NCBI GenBank assembly: GCA_038496445.1
Contig: JALMLS010000531.1
Location: 186,001-250,000 of the forward strand
DNA: 64,000 nucleotides
Source: Trichosphaerium sp. ATCC 40318
Taxonomy: Eukaryota > Discosea > Flabellinia > Trichosidae
Direction: 5' to 3'
Positions within the stretch are counted from its first letter, which is position 1; each line of letters begins with the position of its first letter. The position numbers and the translations under genes are program-made. Below, piece after piece: positions 1-12,246 of the stretch. The notes below the pieces were generated by a model. That model saw nothing but the letters and a program-made list of their open reading frames with translations. It made no database searches and was not told the origin of the DNA.

Positions 1-3000
1 TTCGACTATGATCACACCTTCGACTGTTATGGTACCATCAACATTGGCGACACCATCAACAATACAGACGCCTTCAACAATAATAACGCCAACTGCAGTT
101 GTCAGCCCTTCAACAGTGAATGTTCCAGCAACGATGATCAACCCGTCAACAGTTCAGACGCCTTCAACCTTGGCAACTCCATCCACGATACAAACACCAT
201 CCACAGTGATAACGCCTTCTTCAGTTGTGAGTCCAGCGACTGTAAATGTTCCTTCAACAATGGTTAATCCTTCAACTGTGGTGACACCATCGACTTTGGC
301 AACTCCTTCAACAATCCAGACACCTTCAACGATTGTTGCCCCAAGTACCATTATCACTCCTTCAACAGTCAATGTACCTTCGACTGTTGTTACGCCATCT
401 AGTGTCGTAGCTCCTTCCACAGTGATTACACCGTCAACGATCATTACACCTTCGACTGTACAGACACCAAGGTAACCTCACAACATTAATCCCAGTTTAC
501 TTATCCTTTGTGTAGTACAATTCAAACACCTTCGACAGTAATCACGCCTTCATCAGTTGTAAGTCCAGCAACGGTTAACGTACCTTCAACAATGCTCAAT
601 CCATCAACTGTGATGACTCCTTCCACCTTGGCGACTCCTTCAACAATACAGACACCATCGACAGTGATCACACCTAGTGCTGTGCAAACGCCATCAACGT
701 TGAGTGTTCCTTCAACAGTAGTTACACCTTCTGCAATTCAGACACCTTCAACAATTGCAACACCTTCCACTATCGCAACACCATCTACTGTTCAGACACC
801 AAGGTACACAAACATCATTTTATGTAACATAAATTAACTTTATTGTAGTACAATACAAACTCCATCGACGATTATCACACCTTCATCTGTTGTGAGTCCA
901 TCAACAGTCAATGTTCCTTCAACGATGGTTAATCCATCAACTGTGATGACGCCTTCCACTTTGGCCACGCCTTCAACAATACAGACACCGTCTACGATCA
1001 TAACACCGAGTGCTGTACAAACACCATCTACGTTGAGTGTTCCTTCAACAGTAGTTACACCTTCAGCGATACAAACGCCGTCTACTATTGCAACACCTTC
1101 CACGATTGCAACGCCATCAACGGTGCAGACGCCAAGGCACGTAACTAATGAGATTTTACTTTATTAACTTGTTACTAGTACCATCCAAACACCTTCAACA
1201 ACGATCACACCATCTTCAGTTGTATCTCCGGCCACTGTCAATGTCCCATCGACAGTGATTACACCATCCACTATTATTACACCGTCAAGTGTTGCGACAC
1301 CTTCGACGATCCAGACACCATCAACAGTAATCACACCTTCCTCAGTCGTAAGTCCAGCAACAGTGAACGTGCCATCAACGATGATCACTCCATCTACAGT
1401 GATGGCTCCTTCAACATTGGCAACGCCTTCAACAATACAGACACCTTCTACGACTATAACACCAACAGCTGTTGTGAGCCCGGCCACTGTTAATGTGCCG
1501 TCAACAATGCTTACTCCTTCCGCTGTTGTTGTACCTTCGACAGTTGCAACTCCTTCAACAATTGTAGCCCCATCAACAGTTGTTACCCCGTCTACTATCA
1601 GCACACCGTCTACTGTACAAACTCCAAGGTAAGTAATAACTATCTAAGACAAACAAATGCACCTAACAACTTTGTAGTACGATACAGACACCAGCAACCA
1701 TAGTCACACCTTCCTCGGTAGTGAGTCCAGCAACAGTGAATGTACCTTCAACGATGATCACTCCTTCGACGGTGATGGTCCCTTCAACACAGGCAACGCC
1801 TTCCACTATTGCAACCCCTTCAACTATTGTGGCTCCTTCGACAGTGATCACCCCTTCAACAATAGTTGCACCGTCCACTGTGGTAACACCATCAACAATC
1901 AGCACTCCATCAACAACGATAACACCGAGTGCTGTGCAGACACCATCAACATTGAGCGTTCCTTCAACAGTTGTTACACCTTCAGCAATACAAACACCAT
2001 CGACAGTTGCAACACCTTCCACTATTGCAACGCCTTCTACAATTCAGACGCCTTCCACCATTGCAACACCTTCAACTATTCAAACACCAAGGTACGAATA
2101 ACAATGGTACCTATTTGAAATTAACTTTATTGTAGTACTATTCAGGCACCGTCCACGATTATTACACCTTCTTCAGTTGTTGGACCATCAACAGTCAATG
2201 TACCTTCGACTATGGTGACACCTTCAACGATTGCAACACCGTCTACGATAGTCAGTCCAGCTACAGTGGCTACTCCTTCGACTGTTAACGTTCCATCTAC
2301 AGTCCAAACACCAAGGTACTCTTCGTTAATCATCTCTAGAAAGCTCAATTTTTTGTTCAGTACCATTCAGACTCCTTCTACAATGATCACACCGTCATCA
2401 GTTGTGAGTCCAGCGACTCTCAATGTTCCTTCAACGATGGTTAATCCATCGACTGTGATAACACCATCGACTTTGGCAACTCCTTCAACAATCCAGACAC
2501 CTTCAACGATTGTTGCCCCAAGTACCATTATCACTCCTTCAACAGTCAATGTACCTTCGACTGTTGTTACGCCATCTAGTGTCATAGCTCCTTCCACAGT
2601 GATTACACCGTCAACGATCATGACACCTTCGACTGTACAGACACCAAGGTACCTCACAACGGAGTAATCTCAGTTTACTTATCCTTTGTGTAGTACAATT
2701 CAAACACCTTCAACAGTAATCACGCCTTCATCAGTTGTAAGTCCAGCAACGGTTAACGTACCTTCAACAATGGTTAATCCATCAACTGTGATGACTCCTT
2801 CTACATTGGCAACACCTTCAACAATACAGACACCATCGACAGTGATCACACCTAGTGCTGTACAGACACCATCAACGTTGAGTGTTCCATCAACAGTAGT
2901 TACACCTTCAGCGATACAGACTCCTTCGACTGTTGCTACACCTTCTACTATTCAGACGCCATCAACAGTGCAGACGCCAAGGTATTTATAGAACACGTTT

Positions 3001-6000
3001 TTATTTGTTTGTATTAACTTGTTGCTAGTACCATCCAAACACCATCAACGACGATCACTCCATCTTCAGTTGTAACTCCATCAACAGTCAATGTACCATC
3101 GACTATGATCACTCCATCCACTGTAATGGTACCTTCAACATTGGCAACACCTTCAACGATACAGACGCCTTCAACAGTGATCACACCTTCTTCTGTTGTG
3201 AGCCCAGCGACAGTCAATGTTCCATCGACGATGATAACTCCATCAACTGTAATGACTCCCTCTACCTTGGCAACGCCGTCTACAATTCAGACACCTTCCA
3301 CAGTAGTCACACCGTCGTCAGTCGTTAGTCCTGCGACTGTGAATGTTCCTTCAACTATGGTTACACCTTCAACTGTAATGACACCATCAACCTTGGCAAC
3401 CCCTTCGACTATACAGACGCCATCAACAGTGATAACGCCTTCATCTGTTGTTAGTCCATCTACAGTGAATGTGCCTTCAACGATGATAACTCCATCAACA
3501 GTTATGACGCCATCTACTTTGGCAACACCGTCGACAATCCAAACACCGTCTACGATTATAACCCCAACGGCAGTAGTGAGTCCAGCTACAGTGAACGTGC
3601 CTTCCACAATGCTCAATCCGTCAACTGTGATGACTCCTTCCACATTGGCAACGCCATCTACGATTCAAACACCTTCTACAACAATAACTCCAACAGCGGT
3701 TGTGAGTCCTGCAACAGTCAACGTTCCATCGACAATGCTCACACCTTCAACTGTGAATGTACCTTCAACAGTTGCAACACCAGCAACAATCAGCACGCCA
3801 TCCACAGTTGTGACACCCTCAACAATTCAGGCACCTTCCACTCTTGTTGTACCTTCAACTGTTGTGACTCCATCAACTGTCCAGACACCATCGACAATAC
3901 AGACACCAAGGTACGCTTAACTATTCAAACAACGTATTATTTCTCTGATAAATTATTTTTGTAGTACAATACAGACACCGTCTACAACAATAACACCAAG
4001 TTCTGTTGTCAGTCCCGCAACGGTAAATGTACCTTCCACGATGATTACTCCATCAACTGTGATGACACCTTCCACATTGGCTACTCCTTCGACCATCCAG
4101 ACGCCATCAACAGTGATAACGCCTACAGCAGTGGTGAGTCCAGCAACAGTTAATGTTCCATCGACAATGATAACACCTTCATCTGTTGTTGTTCCATCAA
4201 CCGTTGCAACACCTGCAACTATCGCAACACCTGCCACAATTAATGCTCCTTCCACAATTGTGACACCATCAACGATAAATAGTCCAGCGACAGTTATTAC
4301 TCCATCAACAGTTAATGTCCCATCTACATTGATAACACCATCTACTGTTCAGACGCCATCAACGTTGGCAACACCTTCAACAATACAGACGCCTTCGACA
4401 GTGGTAACTCCGTCTTCAGTTGTGAGCCCTGCAACTACGAACGTACCTTCAACAATGATCACACCTTCAACTGTTATGACACCATCAACTTTGGCGACGC
4501 CTTCTACAATTCAGACACCATCAACTGTTATCACACCTTCTTCAGTTGTGAGTCCAGCGACAGTTAATGTACCTTCAACGATGATCACACCTTCTACGGT
4601 TATGGTACCTTCAACATTGGCGACACCATCCACGATACAAACGCCATCAACAGTTGTGACGCCATCCACAATAAGCGCGCCTTCCACTGTGATTACACCG
4701 TCAACGATAAATACACCAGCTACTGTTCAGACACCAAGGTACAAGTTTGTTATATAAGCTGTTTTCTAAAGTTCTCTGTTTAGTACAATCCAGACACCAT
4801 CAACAGTGGTCACACCTTCTTCGGTTGTGAGCCCATCAACGGTTAACGTGCCTTCTACTATGATCAATCCTTCAACTGTGATGACTCCATCCACATTGGC
4901 GACTCCTTCCACAATACAGACTCCATCTACGATCATAACACCGAGTGCTGTACAGACACCATCGACGTTGAGTGTTCCTTCGACTGTTGTCACACCTTCT
5001 GCGATACAAACACCATCTACCATTGCAACACCTTCCACTATTGCAACACCATCAACAGTACAGACGCCAAGGTATGTAGAGGTTTTAGGTTACCAGTTTT
5101 AACTTTTTGTTACTAGTACCATCCAAACACCGTCAACAACAATCACTCCATCTTCAGTTGTATCTCCGGCCACTGTCAATGTCCCATCGACAGTCATAAC
5201 ACCTGCATCCGTGGTTGTTCCATCAACTATTGCGACACCTTCGACGATCCAGACGCCATCAACAGTGATTGCACCAAGTTCAGTTGTCAGTCCTGCAACA
5301 GTGAATGTTCCTTCAACAATGGTTACGCCGTCCACAGTGATGACACCTTCCACATTGGCAACACCATCAACGATACAGACACCATCGACAGTGATCACAC
5401 CGAGCGCTGTACAGACACCATCAACGTTGAGTGTTCCTTCAACTGTTGTTACACCTTCTGCAATTCAGACACCTTCAACAATTGCAACACCTTCCACTAT
5501 CGCAACACCATCTACTGTTCAGACACCAAGGTACACAAATAACTATTTATGTAACACATAAATTAACTTTATTGTAGTACAATACAAACTCCATCGACGA
5601 TTATCACACCTTCGTCTGTTGTGAGTCCATCAACAGTGAATGTACCTTCAACGATGGTTAATCCTTCAACGGTAATGACACCTTCAACTTTGGCAACACC
5701 TTCAACGATACAGACACCATCTACGATCATCACACCTAGTGCTGTACAGACACCATCAACGTTGAGTGTTCCTTCGACTGTAGTTACACCTTCTGCAATA
5801 CAGACACCTTCAACAATTGCAACACCTTCCACTATCGTAACACCATCAACTGTGCAGACTCCAAGGCATGTGTAACATATTTATATTATTATTAACTTGT
5901 TGCTAGTACCATCCAAACGCCTGCAACAGCTATAACGCCGTCTTCAGTCGTGTCTCCAGCCACTGTTAATGTGCCATCGACAATGATCACACCTTCAACG

Positions 6001-8014
6001 GTAATGGTGCCTTCGACTTTGGCATCACCTTCAACAATACAGACACCATCTACACCAACGGCAGTTGTTACTCCATCAACGATCAATGTCCCTTCAACGA
6101 TGCTTACACCTTCATCAGTGATGGCCCCTTCAACCTTGGCTACCCCGTCAACTATTCAGACGCCATCGACTGTGATCACGCCTTCTTCAGTTGTGAGTCC
6201 AGCGACTGTAAATGTTCCTTCGACGATGATCACACCATCAACTGTGATGACACCTTCCTCACTGGCAACGCCTTCTACGATCCAAACACCATCCACTACA
6301 ATAACTCCAAGGTAATAATAGTAGTCATTTATTAAAATCACTAATGTCTTCGTAGTACTGTACAGACACCTTCTACAGTTGTAACACCATCGTCAGTTGT
6401 GAGTCCAGCAACTGTAAATGTTCCTTCAGCGATGATTACACCTTCAACTGTGATGGTACCTTCAACGCTGGCTACACCATCATCAATTGCAACACCAGCA
6501 ACGATAAATGCTCCGGCTACTGTAATCACACCTTCAACGATCAATGCCCCTTCGACAGTGATTACACCTTCCACTATTAACACTCCATCAACAGTACAAA
6601 CACCTTCAACTATCGCTACACCAAGGTACATTAGTCACAACCCCAGAGTCTAATTTCTCTAACACTTCCTTTAAAGCACAATTAATACACCTTCGACGAT
6701 TCTTACACCGTCATCTGTTGTATCACCTTCAACCTTGGTTACGCCATCAACGATTAGTGCACCTTCAACGTTGATTACGCCTTCTAGCGTAGTGACCCCT
6801 TCTGCTGTGTTTGTTCCATCTACGATGCAAACACCTTCGACTATAATGGCTCCATCAACAACAATAACACCAACAACCATCGTGACTCCCTCAACGATAA
6901 GTTCACCATCCACAATTATCACACCGTCGACAACCATAACACCTAGCACCACAGTAACACCTTCGACCATCAACGCACCCGCTACGGTAGTTACACCTTC
7001 GACTGTATTCACACCATCAACTGTGACCACTCCGTCTACAATCAACGCACCTGCGACAGTGTTGACTCCTTCGACGATAAACGTACCAGCGACTATACAG
7101 ACCCCATCAACTATAATCGCACCAGTCGCACCAACACAACCACCAACGTGTGTACCTCTCACAGAGCAACCATGTGATAACATTGGCTCGCTTCAATTCC
7201 TTGTGAACAAAATATACGCTGGAAATTGTAACATGCCTCTAAAGGGCACAGTACGTTATCCTTATCATCTACAATCCTCAAAAAACTAATATCTTAATAG
7301 CCTATATTCCAACAAAGGCTTCGCACTGCCAATTCATCTGATACTTCTAACTTCTGGGATCCTACAAGAGGTATTTTCCGTGCAGATTACGATCTTTTAG
7401 ATTTTGGACCATTGGTTGAACAAGTTGGCACTCTTTCAATCTCATCCAATAATCTATTCGCTGATGGAAATAACCTTGTCAGTGGCGTTATGATAGGCGA
7501 ATTTTCAGTAGACGTAGGCACGTGCCAAAAAAAATCCGCGAAATATTTCTTGCTTTTCTCATTTTATTTCCAGCTAAAGTTCAAGCTTCACTCCCTCTTG
7601 TCTCACTCATGATCCCTGGGTATGTTCATGCTTACTTTGATCACTGTCTAATTGCATTAAAAGGCCGCAGTTCACTGTAACATTTGTGGTGGAGGGTAGT
7701 AGAATACTCCCTCAAGGACAAGGTGAATCTCCAAATACTTATATTGGAAACACATTATTCCTACTTGGTTTTGAGGTATGTAGCCAAAGTAGATCATACT
7801 GTACCGTCAGCTTAACATCATTATTATTTAGCCTACAACTTCGAGCAGTACATGCTTTGGTACAATAGGATATCTTACTGCTGATCAATCGTTGGCTGGT
7901 CAATGTGACATGTGTGAAACTGGCTGTATGCCAAACAGTTGTCCAAACTTAGATTGTGCCACAGGTACGCTGCTTTTTTATTTACAAAGGTTTTGTCTGT
8001 ATATGCATTTCTAA
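1..8014 (+). CDS. giant hexapeptide (PST) repeat protein, 5' truncated, with Cys-containing C-terminal domain
   Basis: Multi-exon gene entering from the left edge. Exons 1-16 encode tandem hexapeptides P-[SA]-[TS]-[VILM]-x-[TVSN], about 350 copies in this window. Exons: 1-471, 516-803, 849-1136, 1179-1628, 1678-2091, 2136-2315, 2361-2648, 2694-2981, 3029-3910, 3965-4738, 4784-5071, 5117-5530, 5578-5865, 5907-6311, 6356-6625, 6677-7250. Introns are 41-54 nt and almost all interrupt the Ser codon of the same motif (ACACCAAG^...^TACAATA, giving TPSTI). After the repeats a non-repetitive domain with paired cysteines follows (exons 7301-7517, 7574-7619, 7664-7775, 7832 onward). It is rich in beta-type sequence and ends in a Cys cluster (CxxC, CxxxxC). 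Unspliced, exon 7832 runs to a TAA at 8012-8014. A splice from 7964 to 8030 would instead join it in frame to the G-alpha gene. Thr/Ser/Pro richness suggests an extracellular, possibly O-glycosylated wall or adhesion protein; this is inference. I do not recognise the C-terminal domain. Confidence 0.8.
2..7130 (+). repeat. 18-nt coding minisatellite array split by introns
   Basis: The array repeats every 18 nt (one hexapeptide). It also has a higher-order structure: exons of 288 nt (16 units) recur at 516, 849, 2361, 2694, 4784 and 5578, and other exons have 10, 15, 23, 23, 25, 43 and 49 units. One exon (5907-6311) carries a 9-nt, half-unit deletion near 6055 that keeps the frame. Introns also fall into related families, for example those ending in TTAACTTTATTGTAG and those ending in TTAACTTGTTRCTAG, so exon-plus-intron blocks were duplicated. 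The opposite strand is open over long stretches only because of the period. Confidence 0.9.
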
Positions 8015-8037
8015 TCACCTTGGTCACAGGAGATTCC

Positions 8038-10401
8038 ATGTCTCTACCATCATTCGATTTTGTTGAACAGTTCAGAGCAATTGCTGTTGACAGCTCAACA
8101 GATATGATCCAAGTTCTTCCAAACGGACCTTATCAAAGACATGTTACAAAGAATCCTACACGTGTACTAGTCACAGGTATGACATTGGTAGCTCTATTTA
8201 TAGATAAATACACAATTTTGTTGACATTCGCAGAAATAACATCAAAACTTAGGACCTAGCATGAGTGGTACTGTTCGGAATAGTTTTAGAGTTAATGTGA
8301 TTTACAGAAACGTGTTTAGGGAAATCAAAGCTTGTATTACAGTTTAGACTCTTAACAGAGGAAAAATTAACCCCTTGGGAGCATAATGATTACTCTAGCA
8401 AGGGTATATCATTTGTACAGAGGTTCTTGCAAGTTTTATCTACACAACCTGAATTTTCAACTTTGGGCAGCGTAAGATACATCTAAAGCACTAATTAGTA
8501 ATACGTGACATAAAATAGACAACACAAGATATGGTGAAGTCGTTTTTAGATATGTCTGATTACACGTGGACACAACAACTCATTGACGCTTTAAAACTGT
8601 ATTTATTTTTCTAAGTCAATCTCTTTTATGTACTAAGTCTTGGGTAGGTTGAAAGACAACAAAGAATTAATGGACATGATTTTGTATACTGACTTTAAAT
8701 GTATCGTTTTATCCTGTAAGGACAACATGAAAGCGTGAGTGGATTGTTAACCTTACGTCATGACGTTTGTTTTAACTTTTTTTTTTAAGTTACATTGATT
8801 CAATTTGCTCTCAAACTGCAGATTCTTTCTTTGTGAGTTATGAACAAAGACTTAACTATCATTCACGTTCTTCCAGCATTAATGAGGTAGAGGGTGAAGT
8901 TGATGGTACTGACTATAGATTGGGGGATGTTGGAGGTTTGTCTTTGCAAGTCTTTGTGTTTTAGACTTTTTTCTTTTCTTCTATGTCAAATCCTTCTAGG
9001 AAGTCGTACTGAGAGGAGACGGTGGCGTTATTTTTCTAATGGCTTGGATTGTATTATCTATTGTATGTCTCTTGATAGGTATCCTTGTGTTTTCTTGAAT
9101 TTTTCTTGCTATGTTTAACCCTTTCGCTCAACAAAAGTTACTTGTACTACCTTTGGGAAGATGATACAATTAATGCGTTTGAAGAGTCATTGGGATTACT
9201 TGAAGCTCTAATACACAGTTCTTTTTTCAATGCGCCTGTTGTCCTTGTAATGACAAAACTTGATATGTTTGACAAAGAAATACAAAAGTGTCCAGAAAAG
9301 TTTAGAGAGTTCTTCCCTAGTTACAAAGGTACTAACCGGTTTACCCACGTAACTTATATATATGCGATAGGAACAATGAATTTATATGATTGCGCCATGC
9401 ACGTGTTCAATGTCATTTGTTCAAGGCTAGATAACTCAACGTGTTTCCTTGGGGCTACCTTTGCATCTTTGATAGAAAATCCTAATGCGATATCATATAT
9501 TTTAAGACAAACTCCAGAGAAAGTAGACTTGTTTAGTGACACAGGAAAACAATATTCACCTTGTATGTATAGTTGCAAACCTTTAATAATTACACTAATT
9601 CCTTCATGTCTAGTATCAGCCATCCGGCCTTTCATGTTTCCAATAAAAACATCGACACTGCTACTTGATGTAGCAAAATTAAGCCAAGAACTATACGCCA
9701 ACATGAACACAGATAATGCCTTTATTTGTTCCATACGCAAATACAGATCTCGTAAAGGTAAAACCAAAGCGTCACAACTAAAATACCTCAGAAAGTTGTA
9801 CAAATCAAACACTCATGACTTTGCTATTAAGACTGGAACAGATTGTATTAAATGTCACAAGGTAAGCTCCTATTTTCTTTTGCTTCTACTGACATAATTC
9901 AACTAGGCAATATTGATGTGCCGAGCTACATTCTTTGAAGGAGCTATTCTTTCCAACAATCTTGGGACAGATGGTGACGGCGATACAAGCATTACCTTAG
10001 AAGAAGATGCGTTCATTATCAGAACTTTTATTCAGTTTGCATACTTTGATGACATACCTTCTAATCTTGATTTGGATACTCTATTGAATCTCTTAAAATT
10101 CTCAGATAAGTATTGTATAGATTCTCTACAATCTGTCGTGATATTTTATGTATTTAATCATAGTACACGTGATAAGATTACTAACAGTGACGAAGATTAT
10201 TATCTTTCAAAAATGAGCGAATTTCTTGACTATGGATTATTGGGATGCAACTCGTTCATCATAAACAATATAACTTCATGGTTTCTCTATCAGGAATCCA
10301 AAACGCTAAACAGGTTTCTTAACAAACACAAGAAAGCTGTTGCAGTGAAGTATCTCTTAGATCAAACAGTTCTGGTGCTACAAGACACTGATGAACCTTA
10401 A
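8038..10401 (+). CDS. atypical G-protein alpha subunit fused to a BTB/POZ domain
   Basis: Nine exons: 8038-8176, 8253-8267, 8320-8471, 8519-8598, 8648-8734, 8790-8935, 9000-9078, 9138-9861, 9907-10401 (1917 nt, 638 aa). Residues ~40-55 read RVLVTGPSMSGKSKLVLQF, a Walker A motif GxxxxGKS after a beta strand. About 155 residues follow, the size of the G-alpha helical insertion, then LGDVGGSRTERRRW at ~205, which aligns to the switch II signature DVGGQRSERRKW. VLVMTKLDMF (~270) is the G4 motif with Thr replacing Asn. After the Ras-like part come ~140 unassigned residues and a BTB domain (~460-600) beginning HKAILMCRATFFEGAI. The catalytic switch II Gln is Ser, and the TCAT motif is not recognisable, so GTP hydrolysis is probably weak or lost. 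The architecture recalls RhoBTB, but the GTPase part is G-alpha. The start is the first in-frame ATG; a splice from the upstream repeat gene is possible. Confidence 0.78.
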
Positions 10402-10640
10402 AAAAGAAAATATTCAAATAGGAGTATAGACATAAGGCACCACAGTAATTAAATCATTTGTAATCTAGCATGTGATTCTGCTAACAAAGCTCAGTGAAAA
10501 ATAGTTACAGAAACATCTCTGTACTCAAGATTGCTTCTCGGACAAGTTAACGTCTTTGTTTTTTCTGGACTTTGAGCCGGATGTTTAAGTGAATGACGTT
10601 AAGTGAGTACTTCAGAAATAGATCATAAAGAAGGAGCACA

Positions 10641-11668
10641 ATGACCTCTGTCAACTTACTTGAACAAGTTGTAGCAAATCCTATCGCATACGAAGCGGTT
10701 ATGATTAACTTTTCTGCAAACGACTTTATTAGTGTGTCACTAACTTGTAAAGCAATATGCAGTCATTCACGGAGCCATACGTTGACTAATGTATACAAAA
10801 TATGGTATTCTGATGATTACAAAGACAATGTACTTGCTGGACGCAACGACTGGTACAGAAAACGCGTTGCGCGTTATTTTAAAGACACTTTCAACCAAAC
10901 GGACTTGCGAGATCGGTTCAAGGCTAGATCCGCTTACAGCTACAAAGTGAACGCTATTATGCAAACCGGGGCACGTCAAGGGTTCTTGGATGCGACCAAG
11001 ACGAAAATAAAGGTAAAAAGGAGTGGCATTCCGAAGCAAAAAATCCTTGAGCTTAAAAAGGCTGACTTGGAGATCTTAATTGGTTCTATAAGGCATCCTC
11101 CTGGTGTTGCTTGTATACTCATTACAACTTACGATGACTATCTCGATATTGATGAACTGAATGAAGTTGTAGGGTAAAAATTCAACCACGTCGGTTATAT
11201 TTTGACTTTTTTTTTTTCAGGCATGCCTTCTTGTCAGTTTCTGACCCTGGAAATATTTTCTTGGCAATAATTAATGGCAGACTGGAGTGGTTCTTTCCTC
11301 ACGTCGCTGAGAAGCCTTGTAAGGATATAAAAGGTACTCATGTTGATGATGTAGAACCAGGAGAGAGACTGCCTGCTTGTTATAATACAAGAAATCTTAT
11401 AATGTCTTTAAATATGTCATGTGGTATGTCTATAAACATAAGTGAGATGGATCATTTAGGAAACGTTATATTAACGTATATAACAATATGGGGAGATAAA
11501 CTTTTGCCGTTTTTTGTTGGTGATGACATTAGAGATTCTACAAAATGGAGTTTAAAGTGTCTTGCTAATAATGCACCAGACGTTGATATTGAAAAAATGA
11601 ATTATCCTTGCGATAATAAGACAGCTCAACAATGGTGTAGCATAACAGATTGGTCGTTTGTTGAGTAG
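10641..11668 (+). CDS. F-box-like protein of unknown function
   Basis: Two exons, 10641-11173 and 11221-11668, joined through a GGGTAAAA donor and a T-tract/CAG acceptor (981 nt, 326 aa). The first ~45 residues, with a pattern like LLEQVVANPIAYEAVM followed by VSLTCKAICSHSR, have the spacing of an F-box (helix, then a 'CKxxxxxxxS' segment). The call is tentative because the usual LP and W residues are not clear. The middle is basic and the C-terminal half has no motif I know. An AATAAA polyadenylation signal lies at 11687-11692. Its neighbours are a BTB protein and an F-box/LRR protein, both typical ubiquitin-ligase adaptor classes. Confidence 0.7.
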
Positions 11669-12246
11669 ACATTTATGCAGTGAGAGAATAAATTATTAAC
11701 ATTACACGTGATTAGACCAATCATCCTCAATCCCAACAAAAGCGGTGCAAGACGATCTGGAGGAAAGGAACGCACGGTCCCTGGCCGATAGCTCTGGGCA
11801 GAGCTAGCATGTGTGAGGTTTATTTACAAAACATGAGCGCGAATGCAATAAAATACGAATAAAGAAAATTTTGTTCCAAAGGGTGATTTCTGCTTGCTAT
11901 CGTATAAACCTGCTTGAGTCGGTTGTCTGTCTTGTTGTATCAGTCCAGTTTGTTCAAACGCCTGAAATGTCTCATGTTCAGACATTATCAATAAAAAAGA
12001 CTGACAACATTTTTGAACTTGTTCAACAGATTCTCCGGGTCAGCTGCTATGTTTACCTTAACTTTTTAATGAAACCTCTTAGTATCTTTGTTAAAAAAGG
12101 ACTTGTTATAGCAGCTTGTATGAGAATCTAACAATTAGTACAAGAAAATAAACAACGTCAACAAGGAGACAAGTCAAAGCGAATCTGCATGTACAACTTA
12201 ATTTGTGAAAGTGCAACTACTCGAAATAGTGTAAAGGTTGCAATCA
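11669..12246. other. intergenic region
   Basis: No gene model can be supported. It starts with the AATAAA signal of the upstream gene. An open stretch at 11871-12131 has no ATG start, no matching splice sites and no recognisable motif. Confidence 0.5.

Noticed and set aside
154-6341. Long antisense open frames with V-[DE]-G-V hexapeptides opposite the repeat gene
   Set aside because: They arise because the 18-nt period keeps the opposite frame free of stops. They do not respect the exon boundaries and lack splice signals on that strand.
8234-8259. Ending the repeat gene at TAG 8257-8259 through the acceptor at 8233
   Set aside because: The frame is possible, but it would destroy the G-alpha P-loop that is formed perfectly when the next acceptor (8252) is used.
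11871-12131. 86-codon open frame between the two F-box genes
   Set aside because: No ATG, no splice partners and no motif; length is within chance for AT-rich DNA.
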